Shown piece after piece: positions 13,501 to 24,704 of a stretch of DNA of 64,000 bases. Both the position numbers and the translations under genes were made by a program. Origin of the DNA: Amoebophrya sp. A120 (taxonomy: Eukaryota; Sar; Dinophyceae; Syndiniales; Amoebophryaceae); the NCBI GenBank assembly GCA_905178155.1, contig CAJINV010000003.1, forward strand, positions 10,113,979 to 10,177,978, read 5' to 3'. The notes under the pieces were generated by a model. That model saw only the letters and a program-made list of their open reading frames with translations, was not told the origin of the DNA and ran no database searches. Positions within the stretch are counted from its first letter, which is position 1, and each line of letters opens with the position of its first letter.

Positions 13501-16500
13501 ACCGCCGGAGCCCTTGCGCGCGGTCCGCGGCTACCTCTACGCCCGGCGTCTAGTGCCCTTTCATTGTGGCCCAGCCGGGGAGCTGCCCTCTTCGCCGGAT
13601 GCCCTCCGGGCCGGTGGGCGCTTTACCAGCGGAAGACTTCGCAGGCAGGGGGCGCGCCCGCCGGCGGTTCGCCAAAAATGCCGCGCACGTTGCCTGGGTG
13701 CCTGAAGGTGCGGACGCTGCCTGGATGCCTGCAGGCGTGCTTCTAGCGTGTGGCCCCGTTGCCCCTCGCCTACTTTCGTACTTCGTCGCCGGTAGCAGCC
13801 TGCTCCGCATTAGATTACCGCAAACGCCGCAAGACTTGCGGCGTGGCATCATGCAAAATGGAAAACCTATGTATGTAAATGTATTCTATTGCGGCCAAAA
13901 TAAATTTTTAAAAAGAGAAATACGAAAGTTGGGAAAGCTGCCTATCGATGGGCATGACAAAAAATTCAAAAAAAGCGTTGTTTAACTGGTTGATTACAGC
14001 GACGCTGACTAATCTTTCGCTTTGCTTGTTTGATATGGGTGTATTTTTTTCCAGGACAAGATCTGTGAGCAGATCATGGGCCACGAATTCCTGGAGTTAG
14101 TGAGGTCCAGTCTTGTATCCTTCTCAAGAACTACGTACCTCCCGGCCCAGAATTGTAATGTAGATCTTGTTGCTTTTGCTACGTACCTTATGATCATTTT
14201 CGTTTTTCGCATTCACTTCCAAACCTTCAAGGCCACAGCTTACGTCGCGTAATGGAACGGCGAACGAGTGGACAGGGGGGAAAAGAAAATGGCGACAGGG
14301 TCGTGGGCAAGTGAAAAATTTGACTGAGGGCGGGGCAAAGCACCTGCGCCGCTTCTTGCTGAAAGAAAAAAAGCGGAGCGCCATCGCGTCTGTGGTTCCC
14401 GTCGTTGTGCGAGGACTCCGCCGGCGGTGGGCGCTCGTTTGCGAAGTGGCGAGCCTAAACGCAAAGCGGGAGAGCGGGCGAGCGCCAGCAGGGCGGAGAG
14501 GCTAAGAAAGCAAAAGAACAGCCCGCGCCACGCGCGGCCCGTTCGCGCCCGCCACAGCTTGTGCGCCCCCTCTTGCGCGCCGCTGTTGTTAGGTGGCCAC
14601 CGCGCCCCCCCCCCCGCGCCCTCCTGCATGAGCAGCGGCCTGGTGCTCGTTCGCTTGCCTCCAGCCTTCCCCCGCAGCCCCCTACAACACCGGCGATCCC
14701 TGCCGCGGGGATAGAGGACGGGTGCCGGGGAGGGCTCCACTCTTCGTCAGGTTCTGGGCGGCCCTACCGCCCTCCCCCCGCCTCCTGTCCCCGAGAACGG
14801 CAACGCCCCGCGTGTTCGCGTGTTAGCTCGCCGCCTTTGATGCCGCCCCCCCGGCGTTCGCAGCCTCCAGCCGGCGGTGGGCAACTGGTCTCGCGGTGCT
14901 GTGCACTTTTTGGGGCTTGGGCGCTTGGCGATTTCCAAACCTGTCCCACTTGGTTTTCGTGATGGAAAGTAAAACTTTGGGGGTTTGGTTGTCGAGGTTG
15001 CGCGCAAAACTTTGCAAAATTGATTTTCGAAATTGAAATTGGAAAACTTTGGCAGTTTGGGTGTCGAGATTGAAGCTACAAGCTTGGAACTTTGTTTGTC
15101 GAGATTGAAAGCAAAACTTTGGCAGGTTGGTTGTCGGGTTTGAAAATAAAACCTTGAGGGTTTCCTGGCGGGTTTAAAAGTAAAACCCTGGCGCAAGTTT
15201 GGTGCCCGAACTTGAAAATAAAAGGGCGGAAGTTTGGTCCTCGAGATTAAAAAGAAAACGGCTGCAGTTTGGCAAGCGGAAAAAAAGCACTGCGGTGGGC
15301 GATTTTGCAAATTGGAAAAAGGGGACGGCGAACATTGGAAAAAAAGTTCTGCGCTCGGGGGCGATTTGGGAAATTGCAAAAAAAATTTGAAACCTTGAAA
15401 ATTACGAGGAGGGGTTTTGACGTGGGCGATTTATTTTCTTTCCCCCGGTTAATGTTCGAACTGCCCCCGCTCAGCTATACTAGGAGTTAGATGAAGGATC
15501 TCACACCGAAGCGGTTCCTCTCGAGACGGCTAGCTCTCCGAGTGCTTTGGACTTCGTCATGCTCTAATCGTAATCGTGGTGAGGATGATGAAGCGAACTA
15601 ATGATGCGGCTGTGCTACCTACTTGAACATGGCTGCCTTGTCGTGGTGTAGCTGTAGATGCAAACTTATAGTTACTCGTCCAAGTTAGTTGCTCATCCTC
15701 ATGCTCTTCATTCAACTTCGACTGAAGCACGCGCACACTTCTCTGCGTCGCATGCGATTCTGCATGATCACAAACAGCTTCTCTGTCATGTCTACGCTGA
15801 TCTTCATCTTCTATCTTTATCTGGTTTGTTCTCTGTTTCGATTCTGCATGATCACAAACAGCTTCTTTGTCATGTTTGCTTTGATCTATCTGTATCTGAT
15901 TTTATATCGGATCTCTTGCTGGACTCACAAACATCCAGGATTTGCGTTGTGGGGAGGTGTTTTCAACCAGAAAGAAGAAAGAACCGTCTCGCAGTAAGGA
16001 ACAGCTCGTTGGTGCAGCCACCGAGTGTGTTCATGTCATGGTCTTCAGCTGCCGAGGTTTCTTGGCTTGTGTAGCAGAAAAATCCTATAAATGATTTTGA
16101 CTAGTAGGGGGTTGGTACGTTGTTACACAGGATATTGCGCACATACGCCTCCCATTCTCTCCACCGCTGCCGATCCAGCGATCTACGCTCGGATTGCACT
16201 GCTTTCCTTGACCCCGGCGATGTACACCGCCAATACCGACGAGGATGGTCTGCTGCTCGAGGCCGATACTGCACGACTGACTCAGGAATTGTTTGAGCAC
16301 CTTGACCAGGTGGCGCAGCTGCGTGCAACCTGCTACCAGGAGCCGGCCTTTTGGCGAGGCTGCAAAAAATATCTAATGGCGTGGTTTGAAAGCACAAATG
16401 TGGGTGTGGCCGCCGAGTTCTGGCACACAGGTCTGACGGTTCAGGGCGGGCCCCTGCACCGTCTCGAGGGACAAAGTGCGGCCAATATGGTGGATTCGCA

Positions 16501-18027
16501 CCAGACGGATTTGCCGATGGATTCCGCCTACACTGACGTACTGGCGCAGATGCACGACAGTGTTGGCTTGTTCCAGCAGAGTAACTTTATCACCTCCGCG
16601 GCTACAGGCGAAACCCCCGATATCAACACCGGCGAGGAAAGTATGCAAGGTCTTGGCGGTAAGGGCGGCGGCGGCGGCCCCAGAGCCCATAGGGGCGAGG
16701 TAGTAGATTTTTCATTTGTACTTTTTCACGGGTACTGTCTTTATCTTAATACTAGCAACGCCAGCTTCGCCTCTACGTAAGCACTTCGAAGCATTCGGAT
16801 GAGCTTTCCAGTTCTAGATAACAAAAACAAATCCCAAAACAAGAAAGCGCCGGGCTCAAAAGCGCAGGCCCGGCGATGGATCCCGGTTCCGGCGATCGGC
16901 GATCCCCGTCCCGGCGATCCCGGTTCCGGTGATCCGGGTCCCAGCGATCCCCGTCCCCGTCGGTCCTGGATCGGGGTCAAGTACCGGGCGGGAGAGCCGC
17001 GTGGCCCGGCGAAGCGAGTCTTCCCACCGGCCCCGGACCGGGCTGGAGGGTCGCCGGGCCCGGCGAACCGCCCCCCCCCACCGGTCCCGGACCGGGCTCG
17101 AGAGTCGCTTCACCGGGCCAACCGGCCCTCCAGCCCGGTGCAGCTCGAAGTTGATTCTCAAACTCAGCAGCGAGGTTGATTCTGAAACTCAGACTCGAGG
17201 TCGATGCTGAGACTCAAGCTCAATGGTGATTCTGAAACTCAAGCTCGAAGTGGATTCTAACGCTCAGAGCTTAGTATCAAGCCCGAAGTTGATTCTCAAA
17301 CTCAGAGCTGAGCTGCGAACTCGAGGTTGATTCGCAAACTCGAACTCAAGCTGGCAGCTGGATGCATTCTTTTAATCCATGGTGTGGTAGTGAATAAGAG
17401 TATCTTTACGGGATGAGATTAAAACGGAGGGCGTCGGCGTTTCTTCATGTCTGGTCCCGGTGGCGATCCATTGAGAGTGAGACACTAGCCGCCATAACTA
17501 TTTACTTACGACTTACTCGCAGGAACTTCGATGGTGCGGCAAGCGTTTCACGCGCTCGCCTCAAATGGTGAGCACGCAACTGCTTTTCGTATTAAGCACA
17601 TTGCGGGCCCTCGTCTCTGTTTGCGCTGACGCCGTCCCCGTCGCGAGCGCGAGAGCAATATAGTTGCAGTGATTTTTGACTTTAAATTGACATTGGCAAC
17701 GTAAAGGTCTGCGAACGAATCTAACAGACGAAGAATGTCAATAGAGAACAACAACAAAGGCAAACAAAATCTTTATGTTCACACTCTCGTCAGGTACCTG
17801 AAGAATTCCGATGTGCAATTGATGGCAAGTTGATGCAGACGCCGGTGAGGTGGCTCTCCCCTGCCAGCGGAAACGTTTACGTATATGAGTTAGTGACCTT
17901 ACAGGCTTGGGCCGAGGTGCAGGGGGACGTGTGTCCCGTGAGCGGCGAGGCTTTCACCGCTGAAGCACCTCCAGCCGTGGATGAAGGGCTAAAGGCAAAG
18001 ATCGAGGCCTTTACGTCAAAAATGTAG
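7597..18027 (+). CDS. U-box domain protein (putative E3 ubiquitin ligase), multi-exon
   Basis: Ends in a clear U-box of about 77 codons (17794-18027): VPEEFRCAIDGKLMQTPVR, then SGNVY, then DVCPVSGEAF, then DEGLKAKIEAF, the order expected of U-boxes that recruit E2 enzymes. Exon 1 is 7597-8061 (ATG 7597; the TTG before it is ignored) with donor GTATGA. Later exons: about 10.3-10.65 kb, a 33-base micro-exon 11095-11127, 11469-about 11940, about 12.35-12.45 kb, and about 16.13-16.70 kb; the last intron is a canonical phase-0 GT-AG intron 16700-17793. The body is helical and unrecognised. A long helical body with a C-terminal U-box recalls UFD2/UBE4, but I saw no core motif, so that is only a suggestion. 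Introner-like introns at 10650-11094, 11125-11468 and about 11.94-12.35 kb. The 12.5-16.1 kb stretch is either a long repeat-rich intron or the break between two genes. Confidence 0.65.
8706..8843 (+). CDS. Possible 45-residue secreted peptide
   Basis: ATG 8706 to TGA 8841. Residues 1-25 look like a signal peptide (LYQLPLVLGVFLTTVCAS), followed by a short Lys/Pro tail (KKAGKEVPPGLPLSK). It sits inside what I interpret as the first intron of the U-box gene. It may be chance, or the first exon of another gene. No family is recognised. Confidence 0.2.
   Translation: MLAGVVVKLYQLPLVLGVFLTTVCASKKAGKEVPPGLPLSKALQS
9560..9680. repeat. Short dispersed repeat TTTTAGACACTACTCCCAGT
   Basis: The string TTTTAGACACTACTCCCAGT or a close variant (TTTTAGCCACTACTCCCAGT) occurs at about 9573, 9620 and 9650, and once more at 10201. 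CTACCGTGAGGAT is repeated at about 9596 and 9672. Inside the long intron before the second U-box-gene exon. Confidence 0.6.
10650..11094 (+). mobile_element. Introner-like intron, 441 bp, direct repeat GAAG
   Basis: U-box gene. GAAG at 10650 and 11091; excision joins VLDEDGKRK to LPNDESGDLAD in frame. Left end contains CAATATGTCTGGGCTCTGG, right end CTTTGCAATGCATAGAAG, the same two end types seen in the other introners, although the inverted match between them is partial. Confidence 0.6.
11125..11468 (+). mobile_element. Introner-like intron, 341 bp, direct repeat GAYCT
   Basis: U-box gene. GATCT at 11125 and GACCT at 11466; excision joins GDLAD to LYEYKKQIACAF in frame. Left end CTTATCACAAGCAAAAGCAC and the complement of the right end (CTATGATACAGAAAAGCACA) match well. 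With the previous intron it isolates a 33-base micro-exon. Confidence 0.65.
11940..12350 (+). mobile_element. Probable introner-like intron with inverted ends
   Basis: Left end TATCAACTGCAAATAATATG, right end complement GACTATGCAATACAAGCAGG; these align with the other introner ends. Coding sequence on both sides is in the same frame (…MSARD / SSNMETASVGIG…), but no clear direct repeat marks the exact join, so the limits are approximate. Confidence 0.4.
12970..13035. repeat. 24-bp tandem repeat
   Basis: CTCTGAAAACTGGAGYGAGA followed by GGTG, repeated at 12980 and 13004 with a further partial copy. Lies in the long repeat-rich stretch between U-box-gene exons; the surrounding 12.7-14.9 kb is GC-rich with overlapping frames on all strands and no recognisable protein. 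Confidence 0.6.
14960..15300. repeat. Tandem array, about 36-bp unit, about 9 copies
   Basis: Units begin AAAACTTTGG and contain TTTGGTTGTCGAGATTGAAA. Copies diverge progressively to the right (AAAACCTTG, AAAACCCTGG, AAAAGGGCGG). Degenerate, so probably old. Intronic if the U-box gene model is right. Confidence 0.75.
15755..15880. repeat. 79-bp tandem duplication
   Basis: ATTCTGCATGATCACAAACA plus GCTTCTNTGTCATGT appears at about 15759 and 15840; the interval carries CTGATCTTCATCTTC / TTGATCTATCTGTATC as related text. Two copies only. Confidence 0.65.
16865..17355. repeat. Two adjacent minisatellites in a GT-AG intron
   Basis: 16870-16975: a 12-bp-scale array of variants of GGCGATCCCGGTCCC. 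17000-17130: CCCGGACCGGGCT with GAGAGTCGC, about four copies of 30-60 bp. 17147-17355: about eight copies of a 25-bp unit, GAGGTTGATTCTGAAACTCA plus GACTC. All three lie inside the canonical intron 16700-17793 just before the U-box exon. Confidence 0.75.
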
Positions 18028-19623
18028 AAGCCGAAGTTTTTCACTTACTCAAATGAATTCGCTACGTACAAGTAAACAAGTCAGCGTACGCCTGATACGA
18101 CAAGTAAACAAGTCAGCTTCGCCCGGTGGTAATGGTATTCACATACTCCAGAACCAGAAGCCGTCGTGTTAACAACCAAAAACAAAATTATACAAGAACC
18201 AAGAACAAGAACGAAAGAAGGAACGTGAGCGCTGAGCAGCTGCCAAACACGTTCTGCCGACTTGGAACAGGCGCATTTTAGGCGGGACAACTTATCGCGC
18301 ACGCTATTGCTATACGAGCGTTTCTCGGAATGGTTGGCTTGTCTTTCTTTCGACAGTAGCAGCTCGGCCCTTCTATCGCCCGTGTGCTGTTGTTCTTTCT
18401 GCAATCGTAGTCGCTTTTAGGGTCGGACGTGCGTGAGCGTGTGGTGTCGGAACCTGCGCGGAAAACGTCGAAACCCGTGCGGCTTGGATTCATTGTGCTG
18501 CCTTTTTTTTCTGGTGCGCCGGCTGGCATTCATTCTCACACGGAGGGACGAGTCAACTCCTTTTGTTTTTTCTCGTTCTTACTTCGAGATGTCGGCACAT
18601 TTCCGAGCGCGTTTTGGGTCTCTCCAAGTTCCTGGGTTTGGTTGGTTCTTTGTGCCGTGGCAGCTCGAAAAATCAAAAGCAAGCTCGTAGCTGAAACCTA
18701 AAGCATATATATCTCGCTAATTCTACCCCTATTGCACAGGTTCTAAATAAAACTTCTTTCCGCGAAAAAAAAGCGCGAATTATTATTACTCGCAGGCTTT
18801 TGAGAGGCTCTTTATTCAAAAGGTTTCCAAGTAGGAGTCAATAATTGTATTTCACGACCCACGAGGACTGACGGATCTTTCTATTTGCACGATGGACGAG
18901 TGTTCACAAGGATCCTGTTGGTATGACGAGGTTTCTGTGTCACTAACACAACAATAAAAGTTGCAATCGCGGGAAAGTTCGAAACATGTTATTGTTCCTG
19001 ACTCGTATACATGAACAAATTCAAATAATAACGACGCCAGAAGATGAAAACGATCGTGCTTTTATTCTCAGATTTGAAGATTTTGTAGCAAAGATCTGCT
19101 GCTCCACCTGCTCCTGCTTTTGGTTTTGATCGCAAAGACAAACACCAACGACTCCAAGTTGAATGAAGGATCGATTCAGGACCTACTAGATTGTATGTCA
19201 TCTTCGACCAGAGGTAGAGCTAGACCCGGAAAGCGAGAATATGATTGTTTTTGAGACATTGCTTGAATAAAAGCAGACACTGAGTCTTCAATATGACATA
19301 TCGACGCCCTTCTTTTTATCTTCACCCACCGACTTTTAAGTAGTTTTACAAACGCAATTTGCTTTCGTTTCTACTTCGATAAAAGTTGGCAGGTAGTGTG
19401 TTTATGATTCCCCGAGAATTTTTCCCCAAGTTTGAATTTCACTTGTTTGTCTCGAAGCCCTTTGAAAGCAACACCAGAACTGCCAGTATTACTCAATTAC
19501 TGTGACTTGTTCGTTGGCTACTCTAATCTATTTAGTACAGCAGTCCTCATCTCACGAGTACGGCTACCCCCACGTGTGTCGCGGGCGAAAAAGTAAGAGA
19601 TTTCGGCAGAGGGCTCGCCCAGG
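18028..19623. other. Intergenic, no gene seen
   Basis: After the U-box gene stop and before the next ATG. 18430-18700 has overlapping frames with hydrophobic runs (LVLCAVAARK) but no support as an exon. 18090-18120 repeats ACAAGTAAACAAGTCAGC. From 18700 the stretch is AT-rich with several AATAAA-like strings (about 18747, 18953, 19267). Confidence 0.5.
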
Positions 19624-22481
19624 ATGCCGCCTAAAGAGAAAACCAAAGAACAGAAGGCCGCAGAGAAAGCTGCGAAGGAGAAGCGCGCAAAGAACGCCGA
19701 GGACAAAACTTTTGGGTTAAAAAATAAAAACAAATCTAAGGCGGTGCAGCAGCAGATCAACCAAATAAAGTCCTCCGCAACGGCCGCAGATCGCAAGCCG
19801 GGCCAGAATAAGAATGAGCAAGACAAGAAAAAGGAGAGCGCCAAGCAAATGCAACAGCAAGCACTGCTGGCCGGCTTGTTTAACATGGCAGTAGACAAAA
19901 AGGGACGAGCCTTTGATCCGCAAGCAAAAAAGAAAGCCAAAGAAAAAAACATGGAAGAGGAAAGAAGCGGAGCAAATTTGCCTGAAGAGGTGCAAAAGGT
20001 ACAAGATAGATAAAGAATTTGAGTTTTTGGATTTTCGTTCGTTCCATTCCTGTGAACGCCATGAAATATCAAGACAAACACAAAAGGACAGACGAGACTC
20101 TTTGCAAAAGTTCTGCCGATGAAAGCTGTCGTGGACATCCTTCCAGCCAAAACAAACAAAGCGACTTAATCAACCACAGGCCTTCATCGAGGGAATCAAA
20201 AACGGAATTCGGATGACCAACGCAAAGGGAACGAATTTGAGTCAAATATGCGGCACAGCCTACGTTATCAAATGGAAGTATGTGTGGGTCTGACAGATAA
20301 AGATTGTAGAAGTAAGTTTGTCATGCAGTTTTTCCATGCCCATGCCCTTCCCCTTGCGCTTGCCCGATGACATCCGGAATGTATGACCTGGGGCCACAGC
20401 TTCGGCGACGGCTGTTTTGCAGTGCCTATCTTGAACGAGAAACTTCTTCCGCTCAAATTGACTCGAGTAGCTTGCTGTGGTAGTCATGCAGGATTGAGTG
20501 CACAAGATATGCCAGCATGCATATCTCAAGATCCAGACATATTTGCAATGCATGCACGTTCGCGACGTCCTGGAGGACCCGAAATATAAGAAGCATCTGG
20601 AGACAGTATTTAAGCACTTAGAATGTTCTGTTGAAGATGAAAAGTATTTGCTCTAGAAGTATATTTTCTTATTCATCTAGTCTGCAGCATCGGAATTTCT
20701 TGGTCGTGTAGAGCGATCTTAAAAAGGCAGCCCGCCACGGCAGACGTATGGATTTAGAATGAAGCAAAAACTTGGTGAATGTCAACATGAATGTGCTTTC
20801 AGGTGACGACGCTTCACTTTATCAGGAGACATAGAGTCCATTTTAACATTGGCGAAGACGATGCTGACAACCAGAATCCAAGCGTGCGCTTATCCAAGTT
20901 AAAAACTCTCCCTCCCCGAATATGAATATATATTGACAAATACAAAGACATGTCTGCCGCTGCATGATTTGCGTACACAGATTACGATTAGCCTTGTCCT
21001 CCAGAAGGGGACTGCGCACATATAATTCTTGATCTGTTGGGAGGTGTACCGGTCTAGGCGCGGAGCATGGCACGCGCCTCCTTCGTCTGTTGAGAATGCC
21101 CGGCGTAGCCCTTGCCTTCCCTGTATGCAAGACAAGAAAGCGCCGGATCTTGACGCGATCGGTCTCTCCGAAGCCCCAGCCCCAAGTAGTTGCTCTAAAA
21201 GAGTTGCTTGCTTTTAGGCAACGTCAGCTTGCCTTCTTGCTTGATAAAATAAACCTAGACGCCGGACTTCCCCGAAAAAAATCCGCGTCGCAAACGTTCC
21301 CGCAAAGGAGTCCCGCTGCATGATTATGGTTCAGCTTGTCCGCGTTGCCGTCCGCCTTGATGTGAAAGCGTGTGACTTCGTCACCATCACCTTTTCAAAG
21401 TAGCGCAATGAGCAATATGAGTGCGTCTATTTTTTTCGGGTTGCCTTGGTCAGCTCGCCAGGGTGTAACTCCTGACTGGTGGCGGGACTTCATTCAACGA
21501 ACGGAGGGGCTCGAGTCCACTTCAGCGTGATTGCTGCGCAATCAGTATGGGTCGGAGGTCAGAGCGTTTAGTACTGTGAGCCGTAAGGATGATCGCGTGG
21601 TCGATCCTTGGCCTCCAGGTCAAAGAATAGGACAAACAAGTCCCGGCTCCTGTGCGTGTGCTGGTAGTTCCGCCCCGTTCTCCGGAATGTGCGAAACATG
21701 CCAGCCCCCGAATGAAGCATGGCCCAATGATCGAAGGTGAGGGCGTTCCGCAACCGAATGACGAAAAAACCTGGCCTCAGTCAACGACGTTACCACTAGG
21801 GTATTACGGCAGGCTATTCCTGCCGCGCGTCGGAGGAGGGAGTTGCGCCGAGCCCCGCTCGAGCTAATCATCATCATCCAGCCGAAAAGACTAGAGCGCC
21901 TTATCGGAAGAGGGCAATTATATAAGAGCAATATTTGTGGCCTCACTTGTGCCAGTTCGGTGTTTCACCACAACGCTATATTATAGATATGCCTCCGCCT
22001 GGCGGGTACACAAGAGGCGTCAGTTACGCCAATGCCAATGGTGTCGTGTAAAGACCAGCCGACTCGCCACCCCCAGCCAGGTTGATCGGCACCGTGGTAC
22101 GTGCGTAACCCGGTCGATCTCCGGAAAAAAACCCGCTTTCGTTGCAGTCACAAGTTTATTTTCGTTTCGTATTCTATTACGATCCAATTCCAAAACCAAT
22201 ACCAAATCCATATGAGGAGGTGGAGTTTTTCCGTATCATGACGCTGTCAAGAAGATGTAGATGCAGAGGATAACAAAGACGAGCGGGACATGTTTCTCAT
22301 CTTGGAAGAAAAGCGACAGCCTTTTTTCGGCGACACGAGCCTGAAACGCGTAGATATGGCGTTCCTGAAAGCCTGGTGGCTGGAATCAGCACGGCTCGAG
22401 CTCCGCCGCGACCCGGATACGGGCGAAATAAGAGATGAGCCAACAAAGGTACAGCAAACGCTGTCGGCGAATGAAATATAA
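19624..22481 (+). CDS. Lysine-rich protein, ZC3H15/Tma46 (DFRP)-like N-terminus
   Basis: Starts MPPKEKTKEQKAAEK at 19624 and carries EDKTFGLKNKNKSK (residues about 26-39), the signature start of ZC3H15/Tma46, proteins that bind DRG-family GTPases and ribosomes. Exon 1 is 19624-19998 (donor GTACAA, phase 0); exon 2 opens at about 20180 after CAACCACAG (AFIEGIKNGIRMTNAKG); exon 3 is 20561-about 20643 (RDVLEDPKYKKHLETVFKHL); a last exon about 22252-22481 is acidic, then ILEEKRQPFF and RVDMAFLKAWW, loosely like the DFRP domain. No CCCH zinc finger was found, although family members carry two, so the match may be only at the N-terminus. Introner at 20262-20560. The exon 3/4 join is unresolved. Confidence 0.45.
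20262..20560 (+). mobile_element. Introner-like intron, 294 bp, direct repeat ACGTT
   Basis: ACGTT at 20262 and 20556. Excision joins LSQICGTAYV to RDVLEDPKYKKH in frame. Left end ATCAAATGGAAGTATGTGTG, right end complement GCATTGCAAATATGTCTGGA: clear terminal inverted repeats. No GT-AG alternative at the join. Confidence 0.75.
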
Positions 22482-24704
22482 GCGAGAGACGTAAATCAAT
22501 AATCTACGTAAAGACTCTGCTCGAACAAGACTGGTCCGAGCGGAGCGCGGCCGCTCTTCTGGACGGATATCGCCGCACTGCGGCTCTTCTAAGCCCACCA
22601 CATTGGGGACCGTGGCTCTTCTGAACCTACCAATAGACCAATCCAAATAACCCAAAACAGACACAGCAAAAAACGCCACGGATCGTGCCAGGACGCAGCA
22701 GCGAAAGGCGCGCCGGCACTACCACGACCCCGATAGAAGAGCGGCCGTAGGAATGCGCCACCGGGCCCGGCTAGACCTGCCTCAGGCGCGCGCCGTGGGC
22801 GCAGGGCGCCCGCGACCGGCCCCGGGCGGCACGGGCCCTACGAGCCACGCGCTTCCGGCATATCTAGAGGCGGTCCGTACCGTTGCCGATCTGAATTAGG
22901 ACGTGACCAACGTTTGTTTCGGCCTGTCTCGACCGCTTCCAAGGGGAAGGGTCCTAGCCGCTAGTTGCCATGCGGTAGTCAAAGCGCAGCCGCTAAACCG
23001 CATGGGTCAAAGCGTAGCGCTTCATCCACGCCCCGCCTTCCCGGTGTCGCCGGAAACCGTGACACGTGGAAGGGTGATGCCCCGGGGAGGGACAGCCACC
23101 CAGCGGCGGTGGTCGCGATTTGTTCTCCGCACGTGTCATCGGGGTCGGCGAGTGATCATGGGGCCACTGCCAGGCTCCAAATGTCATACATCCGACGAAG
23201 CGCAGCCTCGCGCACATGGCGCCGACGCTCCCGAGCGCCACCTCAGTGCCAACTGACGGAGCCGCTTTTCCCCGTCAAGTTTCGCGTCGCACCATGGCGC
23301 CACACAAAGACACGGGGCAGACGCTTAGCCGTGTCATAGCATTGCACCAAGGCGCCAGAATGCGGCGCGGGCGCCGACCTGTGTCCAGGGTCTCAACAGC
23401 AAAAGGGGCAACAGGTACCCGTTGCCAAAAATTGACTGCTGGCTGGCGCTTGTTTGCGAATATTTCTCAGCATGTCCTGTGACCTCAGTCCTCCCGCCGA
23501 TGCCCCTGCGGACTGACGCGAGAATCTCTGTCACGCTCATGCCCAGACAGCGTCTGCAAATGAAAACACCGCCGCAGGCCGGGCGCATTTCGGCGGTCTG
23601 GACATAAATCGCAGCGCGTGGCCCGGTGGCGCCTGCTAACGTGGACGCACCACCAGAGTAGACGCGCGCAAGCATACTCTTGCGTTTGGCTGCTGGTGAC
23701 GGTAGGCAAGGCACCGGCAGGCCAAAAGGAAGCCTTCTCGAGTCGGAAGCGATTCAATGAAATGGGGAGAGCGGGACAACTTGGGCGGGCCGAAAGCGAA
23801 GGTGAAACAAAAAACAGACGCACTGCGCCAGCCCCTCCAGGAGTTCTTGCAATTTTCGTCTACCTGGACCCTCGGGGCCCTGCGGTAGCAAAACCAAAAT
23901 CTCTGCCCCGCATTACCTATTGTGGGTTTGCAGGCTCCACATTTGTCGGCCTGGTGGGTTCAAATAGTGGGGGGGTACACAGTTGTATACTGCCCCTGTT
24001 GGTGGGTGAGGGTCTACTAGTAGTGCGAAGTCTTACATTGATGTGCTCTGTAATATGTAACTCGCGCAAAGAGAAAGAAGCCACATCCGAAAATGCATCG
24101 AGTGTAAGCAAGCAGCATCTTTGCGCTGGACTTCCGAGTTCAGGACAATGCACCCGACCCCACGACTCAACAAAGTTTTTTCCAGAAGGAATGACGAAAA
24201 ACTCTAGAGCAAAACGTTTTATTTGTACTGGTAGCTAATGCAAACAAAAATGACAGGCGAGAGGCAGACTTGCCGCGAAACCGACAGGCGAGCAGCTTTA
24301 CAAAATGAACCCGAACATCTTCATATTTTGTGTAAAAACATTTCCACCCCCCCTAAGCACGAATAGTACTGTGAAAATTAAATGCATACGCAGCACATTG
24401 TGTAGGGTCCTTCGCGGGGCGCAGCTCTTCCACCCTGGCTCGGGCTGGCACTATGCTTGCCTTCCGGCGCAGAGCGGACATCAGACGCCGCGCTTCTCCT
24501 TGGAATTTTCCTGATGAAAAGTTGCTCGACCGAATTCCAAAACACAAACAATTGCGTCTAAAAATAAAAACGAAAACGGTCCGCTGACACGTTCTGAGCA
24601 TGCTGATTTGTATCACAACTCTCATCGGGTAGAAACGTTTTTACGCCGGATAATTCAAGCATGCGGGTGCGACGGGGACGGATGGCGCAGAGTCGACTAC
24701 TACC
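22482..24704. other. Intergenic, no gene seen
   Basis: 22545-22625 repeats CGGCTCTTCT-type strings three times (GCGGCCGCTCTTCT, TGCGGCTCTTCT, CGTGGCTCTTCT), each followed by a short unique tail. 22.7-23.9 kb is GC-rich with overlapping frames on several strands and no recognisable protein. 24.0-24.7 kb is unremarkable. Confidence 0.5.

Noticed and set aside
14240-14962. Overlapping 130-170 codon frames near 14.2-15.0 kb
   Set aside because: All frames are Arg/Pro/Ala-rich on both strands in a GC-rich stretch with no splice partner.
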